From: Legionella quinlivanii
Lineage (GTDB): Bacteria > Pseudomonadota > Gammaproteobacteria > Legionellales > Legionellaceae
Reading direction: 5' to 3'
NCBI RefSeq assembly: GCF_900461555.1
Contig: NZ_UGOX01000001.1
Location: forward strand, 1,315,501 to 1,379,500
Length of the DNA: 64,000 bases
The position numbers were made by a program, and so were the translations under genes. The notes under the pieces are model-generated. The model did not search any database and was not told the origin of the DNA. It saw only the letters and a list, made by a program, of their open reading frames with translations. Positions within the stretch are counted from its first letter, which is position 1. Each line of letters opens with the position of its first letter. Of the stretch, positions 44,146 through 53,375 are shown piece after piece.

Positions 44146-47100
44146 ATGAAAACCTCGTTTGTCCATTTACGCGTTCATTCTGAATTTTCGATGATTGATG
44201 GTTTGGTCAGAATCAAACCTTTGATTAAATCGGTGAGTGAACGGGGCATGAATGCGGTGGCTGTTACTGATCATTGCAATTTGTTTGCTGCTGTAAAATT
44301 GTTCAAAACAGCAGTGGATGCCGGTGTTAAACCCATCCTCGGAAGCGACCTGACTTGCCATTATGCCGATAAACCGGAATCCACTTCCTCCCTGGTGTTA
44401 CTCTGTCAGAATAACCTGGGATATCGTAATTTAACCTGTCTCGTATCCAGGGCCTATCAGTTTGGTCAGTATCAGGGACAGCCCCGTGTCCATTATGAAT
44501 GGCTGGCAGAGCACGCCGAAGGGCTAATCGCACTTTCTGGCGGGCGAACAGGCATCATAGGAAAAGCATTGATAAGCGGTGATATGGATCAGGCCTATAC
44601 TCTGGCTCATCACTTCAACCAACTATTTCCCGGACGTTTTTATCTGGAAATTCAGCGTACGGGTAGAAAGGATGAAAGCTTTTATAATGAAGCTGTCGTC
44701 GAGATGTCGCAAAGCCTGGGAATTCCTCTCGTAGCGACCAATGATGTTCGTTTCATTTCCCAGAATGATTATCATGCGCATGAAGCCCGGGTATGTATCC
44801 ATCAAGGCTATACTCTGGCCGATCCAAGACGAAGTCAGGAATATAATGATAAGCAATATCTGCGCTCTGCAGATGAAATGGTCCAATTATTTGCTGATTT
44901 GCCCCAGGCTTTGGCTAATAGTGTTGAAATAGCAAAACGCTGTACGGTCAAGCTTGAACTAGGTCAAAATTATTTACCCAATTTTCCAATACCCGATGGT
45001 TCCAGTGAAGCGGATTATCTCTCGAAATTATCGCGAGAGGGTCTGGAAGAGCGATTGCAACAGATTTTTCGCAATGAAACACCTGAAGTGTTGCTGGCCA
45101 AGCGGGAGGTATATGATCAGCGTTTGCAGGTGGAGCTTGACGTTATTAATCGAATGGGTTTTCCCGGTTATTTTCTGATCGTAGCTGATTTTATTCAGTG
45201 GGCTAAACAAAATGGTGTACCGGTTGGCCCTGGACGGGGTTCGGGAGCCGGTTCACTGGTTGCTTATGCACTTAAAATTACCGATCTTGATCCCTTGTTA
45301 TATGAATTACTGTTTGAGCGTTTCCTAAACCCTGAGCGGGTCTCCATGCCTGACTTTGATATTGATTTCTGCATGGAGGGCAGGGACCGGGTAATTGAAT
45401 ATGTGGCCGAAAAATACGGTCGACAAAGTGTCTCGCAAATTATTACCTTTGGCACGATGGCTGCGAAGGCGGTCGTGCGGGATGTCGGGCGTGTTTTAGG
45501 TCATCCCTATGGTTTTGTTGATAAAATTGCCAAGTTAATTCCCTTTGAAATTGGTATAACGCTTTCCAAGGCGCTTCAGGATGAAGAAGAGTTAAAGCGT
45601 CGTTATGACGAAGAAGAAGAGGTCAAAGAGCTTATCGATCTGGCGATGAAGCTTGAGGGTATTACCCGAAATGCCGGTAAGCATGCGGGAGGCGTGGTGA
45701 TAGCTCCCTCCACCTTAACTGATTTTACCGCGATTTACTGTGAAGAGGGCTCTTCTCAAATTGTAAGTCAATTTGACAAGGATGATGTGGAAGCGGCAGG
45801 GTTGGTAAAGTTTGACTTTCTTGGGTTGCGGACACTGACAATTATCGATTGGGCGCTACAGACGGTAAATCACTTAAGAGCGGCTCAAAATGAGCAACCT
45901 ATCGATATAGGCTTAATTCCTACTGATGATCAGGCGTCTTTTGAGCTGTTAAAGGCCTGCCAGACAACGGCTGTTTTTCAGCTTGAGTCTCGTGGAATGA
46001 AGGAGCTGATACATCGCCTCCAGCCCGACTGCTTTGAAGATATTATCGCTCTGGTCGCATTGTTTCGGCCTGGTCCTTTGCAGTCGGGTATGGTGGATGA
46101 TTTTATCGACCGAAAACATGGGCGTGCCAAAGTAGAATATCCGCATCCTGATCTGGAACCTATCCTGAAGCCGACTTACGGGGTTATTCTTTATCAGGAA
46201 CAAGTGATGCAGATTGCCCAGGTGCTGGCAAATTATACGCTTGGTGCTGCAGACATGTTGCGACGCGCAATGGGTAAAAAGAAGCCTGAAGAAATGGCCA
46301 AGCAGCGGGCAATTTTTACCGAAGGGGCTGTCGGTCGAGGAGTTGAGGAAGCGACTGCCACCTATATATTCGACTTAATGGAAAAGTTTGCGGGTTATGG
46401 ATTTAACAAATCGCACTCGGCAGCCTATGCGCTGGTGGCTTATCAGACCGCCTGGTTGAAAGCTCATTTTCCTGCGGCATTTATGGCCGCAGTAATGTCT
46501 TCTGATATGGATAATACTGATAAGGTAGTGACCTTCATTAATGAATGTTATCAGATGAAGCTTACTATATTGCCTCCATCGATAAATAGCTCGCAATTTA
46601 AATTTACCGTGGCTAATGACAACACCATTTTATATGGTTTGGGAGCCATTAAAGGTGTTGGTGAATCTGCTATTAGTTGTATTGTTCAGGAACGTCAACA
46701 GTCGGGGGCCTTTTCGGGCCTATTTGATTTTTGCCACCGGCTTGATCTGAGAAAAGTGAATCGCCGGGTCCTGGAAGCTCTTATCAAATGTGGAGCAATG
46801 GATGAATGGGGGCAGGAGCGTTCCGTACTATTCGCTTCACTTGAAAGGGCACTAAAAATTGCGGATGCCGCACAGCAGAATCAAAATAGCGGTCAAACCG
46901 ATCTTTTTTCATTAATAGATGATTCCACCTCGCGAGAGGATTACCAGGAAGCTCGGCCCTGGAATCAGATCCAGCGCCTGGATGGGGAAAAAGAAACCCT
47001 TGGACTATATTTCAGTGGCCATCCAGCGGCGCAATACATTGAAGAGTTGCAAAGCAAAGTGACCCCGATTATTAAATTAAACCCAGGTAATGCAAAAAAA

Positions 47101-47592
47101 GCCTGGATCTGTGGGCTACTCACCGGATTACGCCGTGTGCTGACCAAACGCGGAAAAAAGCTGATTATTTTGTCTGTGGAAGATGTGTCAGGAAAAATGG
47201 ATGTGGTTGTTTTTTCTGAGGTTTTTGATTCGGTTGCCACTGAAATTCAAACAGGTATGATGCTGGTAATTGAAGGAGAAATCAGCAAAGATGATTTTAG
47301 CGGCGGGATAAAAATGTCAGCCAGCCAGATTTTGACTATTGCTGAGGCGCGACATCATTTTGCCAAATCGCTTAGAGTGAATCTGGGTTATCAGCATGCT
47401 GAACTAATTATGGCGCTTAAAGCGATATTAAAAAATCACAAAGGGCATTGCGTAGTTCAGGTCTTATATGAAGCGGAGAAAGCGAGTGTTTTATTAAGTC
47501 TTGGGAAAGAATGGTGTGTGTCACCGAGTGACGACTTATTGAATTCCTTACGAGAGATCCTTGGAAATGACCGCATCAGAATGTGCTATTAA
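44146..47592 (+). CDS. dnaE: DNA polymerase III alpha subunit
   Basis: Catalytic chain of the replicative polymerase. 1148 residues from ATG 44146 (starting MKTSFVHLRVHSEFSMIDG; the GTG 18 bases upstream is rejected). PHP domain at the N-terminus (HLRVHSEFS, AVTDHCNLFA). Polymerase core: PGRGSGAGSLVAYAL and the catalytic aspartates in MPDFDIDFCMEGRDRVIEYV; KHAGGVVIAP; FGLRTLTII; VILYQEQVMQIAQ; and GYGFNKSHSAAYALVAYQTAWLK. An internal clamp-binding motif QTDLFSL lies near residue 920. OB-fold at the C-terminus. Length and motifs are normal. Confidence 0.98.
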   Translation: MKTSFVHLRVHSEFSMIDGLVRIKPLIKSVSERGMNAVAVTDHCNLFAAVKLFKTAVDAGVKPILGSDLTCHYADKPESTSSLVLLCQNNLGYRNLTCLVSRAYQFGQYQGQPRVHYEWLAEHAEGLIALSGGRTGIIGKALISGDMDQAYTLAHHFNQLFPGRFYLEIQRTGRKDESFYNEAVVEMSQSLGIPLVATNDVRFISQNDYHAHEARVCIHQGYTLADPRRSQEYNDKQYLRSADEMVQLFADLPQALANSVEIAKRCTVKLELGQNYLPNFPIPDGSSEADYLSKLSREGLEERLQQIFRNETPEVLLAKREVYDQRLQVELDVINRMGFPGYFLIVADFIQWAKQNGVPVGPGRGSGAGSLVAYALKITDLDPLLYELLFERFLNPERVSMPDFDIDFCMEGRDRVIEYVAEKYGRQSVSQIITFGTMAAKAVVRDVGRVLGHPYGFVDKIAKLIPFEIGITLSKALQDEEELKRRYDEEEEVKELIDLAMKLEGITRNAGKHAGGVVIAPSTLTDFTAIYCEEGSSQIVSQFDKDDVEAAGLVKFDFLGLRTLTIIDWALQTVNHLRAAQNEQPIDIGLIPTDDQASFELLKACQTTAVFQLESRGMKELIHRLQPDCFEDIIALVALFRPGPLQSGMVDDFIDRKHGRAKVEYPHPDLEPILKPTYGVILYQEQVMQIAQVLANYTLGAADMLRRAMGKKKPEEMAKQRAIFTEGAVGRGVEEATATYIFDLMEKFAGYGFNKSHSAAYALVAYQTAWLKAHFPAAFMAAVMSSDMDNTDKVVTFINECYQMKLTILPPSINSSQFKFTVANDNTILYGLGAIKGVGESAISCIVQERQQSGAFSGLFDFCHRLDLRKVNRRVLEALIKCGAMDEWGQERSVLFASLERALKIADAAQQNQNSGQTDLFSLIDDSTSREDYQEARPWNQIQRLDGEKETLGLYFSGHPAAQYIEELQSKVTPIIKLNPGNAKKAWICGLLTGLRRVLTKRGKKLIILSVEDVSGKMDVVVFSEVFDSVATEIQTGMMLVIEGEISKDDFSGGIKMSASQILTIAEARHHFAKSLRVNLGYQHAELIMALKAILKNHKGHCVVQVLYEAEKASVLLSLGKEWCVSPSDDLLNSLREILGNDRIRMCY

Positions 47593-47736
47593 GGATTGCA
47601 AATAATCATTTTCAGCCATTCAGAATCAAACTCTGTAAATACTTTGGGCTTTATAGCAGGCAATTTGCTGCTGCGTATTGAGAAACGGGCCTCGCATAGG
47701 CTAACATTGAGGTAATTTTTGTAATGGATTGTAAAT

Positions 47737-48327
47737 ATGACCATTTTATATCGAATCGCTGTTTTACTGTCGATTATTTTGTCGATGACAAGTCATGCTG
47801 CAGATTCCAGAAAGCAGGTTATTCATCGCAGCTTCTGGAATCCAATGTACCATGGAGAGCGTCTGAATTACTGTTCTCTGGACGGTAAAAAATGCGGTTT
47901 GGAACTGGCGACCGTGTATTGCCGGATGATGGGGTATAAGCGTGCTGATCAGGCGATAAAAGATAACAATATCGGTTTGACCAATTATCTGGTTACTACC
48001 ATGCGCTGCAAGGGATGGCAATGCAATGGTTTTAAAACCATTCGCTGCGTGGGCGATATTTCGCATTCACCCGCACAACCTTACCATTATCGATATCGAC
48101 GATTTGTGGTTCCGCGATACAATAATTATCGGGTTGCCTGGTGTTATGATGGAGAAAAAGGCTGCGGACGCCGTGCTGCTTATTCGTTTTGCAGACGAAT
48201 GGGCTACCTCAATGTCAAAAAATACCAGATTGAGAAATGTGTGAAGGCAACTAAGGCTATTGGTAATCAAAAGCTCTGTTTCGGGCCGACTTGCAGTGCA
48301 TTTGCCGAAATAAGCTGCTATCGATAA
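47737..48327 (+). CDS. Secreted protein with two tandem six-cysteine domains
   Basis: 196 residues with a signal peptide (YRIAVLLSIILSMTSHAA). The mature protein has two ~63-residue units, 42-104 and 132-194. In each, six cysteines have the same spacing: Cys46-53-62-91-96-104 and Cys136-143-152-181-186-194 (gaps 7, 9, 29, 5, 8). Shared text is YC/WC-x6-CG, A-x-x-x-CR-MGY, and the ending C-x4-C-x-F-x-x-I/S-C. One extra Cys168 is unpaired. A tyrosine/arginine-rich linker joins them (YHYRYRRFVVPRYNNY). I do not know the family; a disulfide-stabilised carbohydrate- or protein-binding module is possible. Confidence 0.8.
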   Translation: MTILYRIAVLLSIILSMTSHAADSRKQVIHRSFWNPMYHGERLNYCSLDGKKCGLELATVYCRMMGYKRADQAIKDNNIGLTNYLVTTMRCKGWQCNGFKTIRCVGDISHSPAQPYHYRYRRFVVPRYNNYRVAWCYDGEKGCGRRAAYSFCRRMGYLNVKKYQIEKCVKATKAIGNQKLCFGPTCSAFAEISCYR

Positions 48328-48432
48328 CTGTCAAAAAATTTCGTAGGTTTCAATTTTTTTGTCATATATTTGACAGAGGATGAACTGTTAACAATACTGA
48401 ACACTAGGTGTTTTGACTTAAGGATAAGATTT

Positions 48433-49839
48433 ATGCGTGGTAAGGAGACTGTGTTTGTAATTGATGAAAACAAGGAACGTTGTGACAAACTCAGTGTCAT
48501 TCTTAATTTTATCGGCAAGCCTTGTTCCATTGTAAGTTTTTCGACATTCATGCAGATAGACGATTTGCATGGTCAAATTGCTATCATAGGGCTTGAATCA
48601 GAGGCAAGCCTTGAGCTATGTCTCAGGCAGTTGGCTGCCCGGGAGCCATTGGTCCCGGTTATATTAATTGATCCACCCGTATCTCAGGTGGTATCAAAAA
48701 TTCGAAATGTGATTGCCTCGCTTTATTTCCCTTTCAGCTATCATCAAATCCTTGAATCCCTGCATAAGTGCCAGATTGTTTTGGAGCGGCAATACTCAAA
48801 AAGGGAAGAATCCAACCAGCCGATGCTGTTTCGCAGCCTTGTTGGAAACAGCGAATCGATAAAGCAGGTGAGGAAACTTATTGCTCAGGTGGCCAACAGT
48901 GAAGCCAATGTCCTTATTCTTGGAGAGTCAGGCACTGGAAAGGAAGTGGTCGCAAGAAATATTCATGCGCTTTCGGAACGTGCGGGGAAACCCTTCATTC
49001 CAATCAATTGTGGTGCTATTCCTGCTGAATTGCTGGAAAGCGAATTGTTTGGGCATGAAAAAGGCGCATTTACCGGAGCCATTACCTCTCGACAGGGACG
49101 ATTTGAACTGGCTAATGGGGGTACGCTGTTTCTTGATGAAATTGGCGATATGCCGCTTGCCATGCAAGTAAAACTTTTAAGGGTGCTGCAGGAACGCTGT
49201 TTTGAGAGAGTGGGCAGTAATAAAAGCATTGATGTGGATGTCCGCATTCTTGCAGCGACCCATCGTAACCTGGAGCAGGCTATAAAAGAAGGAAAGTTTC
49301 GCGAGGACTTATTTTACCGCTTAAATGTGTTTCCCATTGATGTTCCCCCTTTGCGGGCGCGAAAAGAGGATTTGCCCCTGTTAATTAATGAGCTGGTTGC
49401 CAGGATTGAGGGAGAGGGTAAATCAGGGGTGCGTTTATTACCCGCCGCTCTTGAGGTTTTGGAACGCTATCAATGGCCTGGTAATGTCAGAGAACTTGCC
49501 AATCTGATCGAGCGCTTAAGTATTTTATATCCCAATGGTATTGTTGATACCGGCGACTTACCAAGCCGATTTAAAACAGGTACGCGTTCATCTGGGATAA
49601 TAGGCTCAGAAAGAGAGACTTTACTGACTATACTTGGCCAAGAGCAGCCACAAACAGCCGACGGTATCGATCTGAAAGAACATCTGGAGAAAACTGAGCT
49701 GGCATTGATTAGCCAGGCATTGAACGAATCCGACTGGGTAGTGGCTCATGCGGCAAATTATTTGAATATGCGGCGCACAACCCTGGTAGAAAAAATGAGA
49801 AAATATGGTTTAACCCGGCCAGAAAGGCTTCAATCTTGA
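48433..49839 (+). CDS. fleQ: Sigma-54-dependent flagellar master regulator FleQ
   Basis: Activates sigma-54 flagellar promoters and in other bacteria binds c-di-GMP and FleN. 468 residues from ATG 48433 (AAGGAT upstream; the longer frame begins with TTG). N-terminal FleQ-type receiver-like domain (TVFVIDENKERCDKL) without a standard phospho-acceptor pattern; AAA+ core with Walker A GESGTGKE (165-172), sigma-54 contact loop GAFTGA (211-216), Walker B LFLDEIGD (232-239), and FYRLNVFPIDVPPLR; C-terminal Fis-type HTH (VAHAANYLNMRRTTLVEKMR). Distance from the fliA/motAB cluster (47 kb) is normal for Legionella. Confidence 0.95.
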   Translation: MRGKETVFVIDENKERCDKLSVILNFIGKPCSIVSFSTFMQIDDLHGQIAIIGLESEASLELCLRQLAAREPLVPVILIDPPVSQVVSKIRNVIASLYFPFSYHQILESLHKCQIVLERQYSKREESNQPMLFRSLVGNSESIKQVRKLIAQVANSEANVLILGESGTGKEVVARNIHALSERAGKPFIPINCGAIPAELLESELFGHEKGAFTGAITSRQGRFELANGGTLFLDEIGDMPLAMQVKLLRVLQERCFERVGSNKSIDVDVRILAATHRNLEQAIKEGKFREDLFYRLNVFPIDVPPLRARKEDLPLLINELVARIEGEGKSGVRLLPAALEVLERYQWPGNVRELANLIERLSILYPNGIVDTGDLPSRFKTGTRSSGIIGSERETLLTILGQEQPQTADGIDLKEHLEKTELALISQALNESDWVVAHAANYLNMRRTTLVEKMRKYGLTRPERLQS

Positions 49840-49926
49840 TCGCAGGTATCTAAGCCCACCGCTTAGCGGCAGGCCTTTATCTAATTTTGGTGAATGTCGT
49901 TTAGAAAGGGTAATAGGAGGGACGGA

Positions 49927-50169
49927 TTATTCTTTCTCTTCCTTTTTAGTTTCAGCAGCAGTGGCTTCAGTTTTTTTGGTGACGACTGTTTCTGTTTTTG
50001 AGCTTACAATTTCTGTTTCTTCAGTTTTATTGGCTGCTTCCGCTTCTTCCCGATGCTTTTTATATTCGTCAACGATTTCGCCTACACTATTTTTCACATC
50101 CTTAAACAACTTACTTGCGAAAGAAGTGATTTCTTGCAAGTTAGGAAGCTTGGATTTAAAGTCAGACAT
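49927..50169 (-). CDS. Small charged coiled-coil protein, unknown
   Basis: 80 residues from ATG 50169 (GGAG six bases upstream; GTG 12 bases earlier is the alternative). Residues 1-40 look like an amphipathic helix (LQEITSFASKLFKDVKNSV, EIVDEYKKHREEAEAA); the rest is lysine, glutamate and threonine rich and likely disordered (VVTKKTEATAAETKKEEKE). The first part recalls phasin-like or apolipoprotein-like helices, but this is not a firm match. Monocistronic. Confidence 0.7.
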   Translation of the reverse strand: MSDFKSKLPNLQEITSFASKLFKDVKNSVGEIVDEYKKHREEAEAANKTEETEIVSSKTETVVTKKTEATAAETKKEEKE

Positions 50170-50494
50170 CGTATTCTCCACTCGTCTTTAAATATTTCTG
50201 TTAATTTAATTATATCTAAATTAATAAATTTCGCGAGAATTTCCCCTGTTATTATGCACATAGCCCTGCTTGGGTGTATTGCGCAAGTCTTAATAATCGA
50301 GATCGGATTATTTTGATGGATGGTTGCCCGCCTGCGCGGGCATGACATTTTTTCCAAGGCAACGTTGGACAGGACAAAATCCTGTCATGCCCGCGCAGGC
50401 GGGCAACCATTTTGCATTCGGCACTGAATATGTTGACTTGTTTTCCCTTTATGTTTCAAATAGCATTCCCTCATTTCATTTTTAAGCAGCGCTC
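50170..50494. other. Intergenic region with long inverted repeat
   Basis: 325 bases between the small charged-protein gene and the SAHH-like gene. It is AT-rich on both sides and holds one long perfect inverted repeat (50320-50410). No gene supported. Confidence 0.55.
50320..50410. repeat. 28-bp perfect inverted repeat
   Basis: Arm ATGGTTGCCCGCCTGCGCGG continuing GCATGACA (50320-50347) is repeated exactly inverted at 50383-50410, with a 35-base AT-richer loop. The core CCCGCCTGCGCGGGC is itself palindromic. I have a recollection of similar GC-rich CGCGCAGGCGGG units between genes in several proteobacteria, so it may be a known small dispersed repeat. Confidence 0.85.
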
Positions 50495-51586
50495 ATGCAT
50501 CCCGCCTTAGCAAACTATTTCAAAACTTATACAAAAGAAGCCGCTCCCTTCATGCATCAACAGCTTGAGGAGTGGAGAATATCAAAACCGCTGACGGGTT
50601 TACGAGTAGTGCACCATGTTCCGCTGGTTCCCAATACGCTATTAAAAATAGCCTGTCTTATTGCCGGGGGTGCTGAGGTAACTGTAACAAACCCTTCTTC
50701 ATTTATGACAGCTCATCCCGAGGCGGTAGATTGCTTAAGGCAGGCGGACATTCGGTATATTGAAAATCTGAGTCAGTTACAATCCGAAAGCTTCGATCTT
50801 TATTTTGATTGCGGCGCTGAACTGTATCAGGCCTTGGGTAAACCGAAACTGGGCTCAATTGAACTCACTGGCTCTGGCGATCAAATTTATCGTAGTCAAA
50901 CACTGGATTTTCCAGTAATCAGTATTGATCATAGTTTAACAAAACAACTTGAAACGGTTTTTGGTTGTGCTGATAGTTGTCATTCAGCGATCTCACAATT
51001 GCTTGGCATCAATACCGTAAACAAAACATGGTTGATTTTTGGCTTTGGAAAAATTGGACGGGGGGTTGCCTACTTCTGTGCCAAGAATAAAACCTCTGTA
51101 GTGGCAGTTGATATCTGTGATAATCAACGCAGGTCAGCCAGGCAGTTAGGGATAGAAGCGATTAACCCGCTAGATAGGCAAACATTACATCAAGCGATCC
51201 AGAATGCTGAAATTATTGTTACAGCTACAGGAAGTAAATCGATTATGAATGCTTATCCTCATGACTGGTTTAGTGGAAAGATACTGGTCAATATGGGTGT
51301 GTATGATGAATATGGAGCAAGCTTTGGTGAGGAAGAGGTTCTTAACCAGAAAAAACCAGTCAATTTTGTTCTCAATGACCCTACTCCAATGAGGTATATT
51401 GACCCTGAGTTTTATATTCATAATATTGCCGCTTTGACGTTATTATCTGAAAATTTATCGCAGAGGGTGCATGGGCCAACAAAAGAGCTGGATAACCGTA
51501 TAATAGAAGACTGGTGTAAGTATCATTCATTCCATTTAGAGATTATTAACAAATGGTTTGTTAATTTTGAGGGGTGTGTCCGATAA
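50495..51586 (+). CDS. S-adenosylhomocysteinase-like NAD-binding protein (degenerate)
   Basis: 363 residues, shorter than the usual 430-480 for adenosylhomocysteinase. The N-terminal half follows the SAHH pattern: KPLTGLRVVHHVPLVPNTLL and GGAEVTVTNPSSFMTAHPEA correspond to the family's KPLKGAR...GAEV...STQD segment. SIDHSLTKQLETVFGCADSC matches the NDSVTKSKFDNLYGCRES block, but the catalytic Asp after Lys is not kept and one residue is missing. A Rossmann motif FGFGKIGRG (182-190) and TATGSKSIM fit the NAD domain. The C-terminal K-x-x-x-Y tail of SAHH is absent. It may bind NAD or nucleosides, or act on a different thioether; function unknown. Confidence 0.7.
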   Translation: MHPALANYFKTYTKEAAPFMHQQLEEWRISKPLTGLRVVHHVPLVPNTLLKIACLIAGGAEVTVTNPSSFMTAHPEAVDCLRQADIRYIENLSQLQSESFDLYFDCGAELYQALGKPKLGSIELTGSGDQIYRSQTLDFPVISIDHSLTKQLETVFGCADSCHSAISQLLGINTVNKTWLIFGFGKIGRGVAYFCAKNKTSVVAVDICDNQRRSARQLGIEAINPLDRQTLHQAIQNAEIIVTATGSKSIMNAYPHDWFSGKILVNMGVYDEYGASFGEEEVLNQKKPVNFVLNDPTPMRYIDPEFYIHNIAALTLLSENLSQRVHGPTKELDNRIIEDWCKYHSFHLEIINKWFVNFEGCVR

Positions 51587-51608
51587 GTTAAGGGATCACA
51601 TATAGGTT

Positions 51609-51682
51609 GGGCCCTTGGCCTAATGGCGTTGCCTTAAGAATTTACCTACGTCCCTCGTCAGCGCCATTAGGCATTTGGCCCC
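51609..51682. repeat. Imperfect inverted repeat between converging genes
   Basis: GGGCCCTTGGCCTAATGGCG (51609-51628) against CGCCATTAGGCATTTGGCCC (51662-51681), about 17 of 20 paired. CCTACGTCCCTCG, the end motif of the palindromic repeat family, sits in the loop (51645-51657). It may end transcription of the SAHH-like gene and of sohB. Confidence 0.6.
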
Positions 51683-51717
51683 ACAACTTAATGACATTGA
51701 CGCGGCCATGCCGTCGT

Positions 51718-52662
51718 TCAAGCCCAGGGGTGAAGCATTTTAGCCGCTGGTTTAAGGATTTTGCTGGCCAGGGACTGGCGGTGATGAGAGATAATTTTAT
51801 ACACATTAAAGTGATTCAGCTTCTCAATAATTACCTCATCGCTGGTTTTTAATTCGTCCACCAGTTTTAGCTTAAAGGCATCGAGTGATAACCAGTGTTC
51901 TCCTGTGGATACTTGATTGATATCAATTTGTTCGCGATTCTGCAAAACGAACTCGCGAAAGGCATGATGTATTTTTTCCAAATCTTCCTGAAATTTTTGT
52001 CGTCCCTTTTCGGTGTTTTCTCCGAGAATAGTCAGCGTTCTTTTATACTCGCCCGCGGTAATTAATTCTACGTCCACATTGTGTTTTTTCAACCAGCGAT
52101 GGAAGTTTGGAATTTGTGAAACCACGCCAATGGAACCTACAATTGAAAAAGGCGCCGCAACTATTTTATTGGCAATGCAGGCCATTAAATATCCACCGCT
52201 GGCAGCAACCTTATCAATGCAGACAGTCAATGGAATATTCCTATCGCGTATGCGCAGCAGCTGGGATGCAGCCAGACCATAGCCGTTCACAGCGCCCCCC
52301 GGACTTTCCAGCAGAAGCAACACTTCATCTTTCTTACCTGCTATGGATAAAATCGCAGTGATGGCATCTCGCAATTGCTCCACTTCAGTTGCTTTGATAT
52401 CTCCATGAAACTGTAAAACGTAAAGGGAAGGCTTTTCTGATTTGGTTTCTTTTTTGGACTTTTTAACTTTCTCGGCTTTGCCGGTGACTTTTTTAAACAT
52501 CAATTGCCTGATTTCTTCATATTGTTTATTAAGAGAGACAATTTCCAGTTTGGGCCTTGGCTTTTTGCTTATCGCCATGATTCCAGCCAGAGCAAGCAAA
52601 AGACTAATCACAAGGGTTAAACACTTTAAAAGAAACATCCCGTAATGGGCAAGAAATTCCAT
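51718..52662 (-). CDS. sohB: SohB-type inner-membrane peptidase (S49)
   Basis: Signal-peptide-peptidase-like serine protease anchored in the inner membrane with its active site in the periplasm. 314 residues from ATG 52662 (a TTG 12 bases upstream is rejected). N-terminal helix GMFLLKCLTLVISLLLALAG, a charged linker (KAEKVKKSKKETKSEK), then the SppA-like domain: LLLESPGGAVNGYGLAASQL, the catalytic Ser in VAASGGYLMACIANKIVAAP, IVGSIGVVSQ, and the catalytic Lys region AGEYKRTLT. Converges on the SAHH-like gene. Divergent from ccmA. Confidence 0.93.
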   Translation of the reverse strand: MEFLAHYGMFLLKCLTLVISLLLALAGIMAISKKPRPKLEIVSLNKQYEEIRQLMFKKVTGKAEKVKKSKKETKSEKPSLYVLQFHGDIKATEVEQLRDAITAILSIAGKKDEVLLLLESPGGAVNGYGLAASQLLRIRDRNIPLTVCIDKVAASGGYLMACIANKIVAAPFSIVGSIGVVSQIPNFHRWLKKHNVDVELITAGEYKRTLTILGENTEKGRQKFQEDLEKIHHAFREFVLQNREQIDINQVSTGEHWLSLDAFKLKLVDELKTSDEVIIEKLNHFNVYKIISHHRQSLASKILKPAAKMLHPWA

Positions 52663-52775
52663 ACCAACTCTCAAAATTCAAATTGCCATAAGATCCTTCA
52701 TAATTAGGGATAAAGCAAGAAATTTGTAAGTTCTTCACTCTGGGTTATAATAGGCATTTACTTCCAAGATTCAGT

Positions 52776-53375
52776 ATGTTTAGCGTTTCGGCACTCAGCT
52801 TTGAATATGAAGATCAGTTATTATTCAGGAATGTCAGTTTTTTCCTCGCCAGCGGTCAATTATTGCATCTGAAAGGGGTTAATGGTTCCGGAAAAACGAC
52901 GCTTTTACGTTTGATAGCCGGCTTACAACAGCCGGTGTCTGGTGATATTTTTTTCAATGGAAAGTCCATTTATGAGGATTTACCCTCATATTACCGGCAG
53001 ATTTGCTATGTGGGCCATAAGCAGGGATTAAGCCCGTTATTGACTGTCAGGGAAAATTGCCTTTTTGATTTACAGCAGCAAAGCCAGCAGGATTTGTATG
53101 AAATCTTCTCGCGCTTAAGACTGACAGAAGTCGCTGATAAACCTGTTTTTCAATTGTCAGCGGGACAGCGGCGCCGGGCTGGCTTACTTCGTATTTTAAT
53201 GACAAAAGCCAACCTATGGTTGCTGGACGAACCATTAACCGCTCTGGATGAGTTTTCCCTGAGCTGTCTGGCAGGCTGTTTAAATGAACATTTGGGGCGG
53301 GGTGGTCAGGTCGTGATGACTTCTCATCAGCAACTACCTTCACAATTACGACCTGATCTGGAGTACTGTCTTTGA
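52776..53375 (+). CDS. ccmA: Heme exporter ATPase CcmA
   Basis: ATP-binding subunit of the CcmABCD complex that releases heme-loaded CcmE. 199 residues: Walker A LKGVNGSGKTTLLRLIAGL (35-53), Q-loop CYVGHKQGLSPLLTVRENC, ABC signature FQLSAGQRRRAGLLRI, Walker B LWLLDEPLTALDE, H-loop VVMTSHQ. First gene of a continuous nine-gene ccm operon; its end overlaps ccmB by 4 bases. Confidence 0.96.
   Translation: MFSVSALSFEYEDQLLFRNVSFFLASGQLLHLKGVNGSGKTTLLRLIAGLQQPVSGDIFFNGKSIYEDLPSYYRQICYVGHKQGLSPLLTVRENCLFDLQQQSQQDLYEIFSRLRLTEVADKPVFQLSAGQRRRAGLLRILMTKANLWLLDEPLTALDEFSLSCLAGCLNEHLGRGGQVVMTSHQQLPSQLRPDLEYCL

Noticed and set aside
47593-47736. Small RNA or regulatory RNA after dnaE
   Set aside because: No stable hairpin with T-run and no recognisable RNA signature.
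48026-48244. 72-residue frame inside the cysteine-rich protein gene
   Set aside because: Shadow frame; the exact repeat of cysteine spacing supports the other frame.
48330-48432. Palindrome upstream of fleQ (TGTCAAAAAATT ... AATTTTTTTGTCA)
   Set aside because: Arms differ in length and sequence and are mostly A/T runs; could arise by chance, so not called as an operator.
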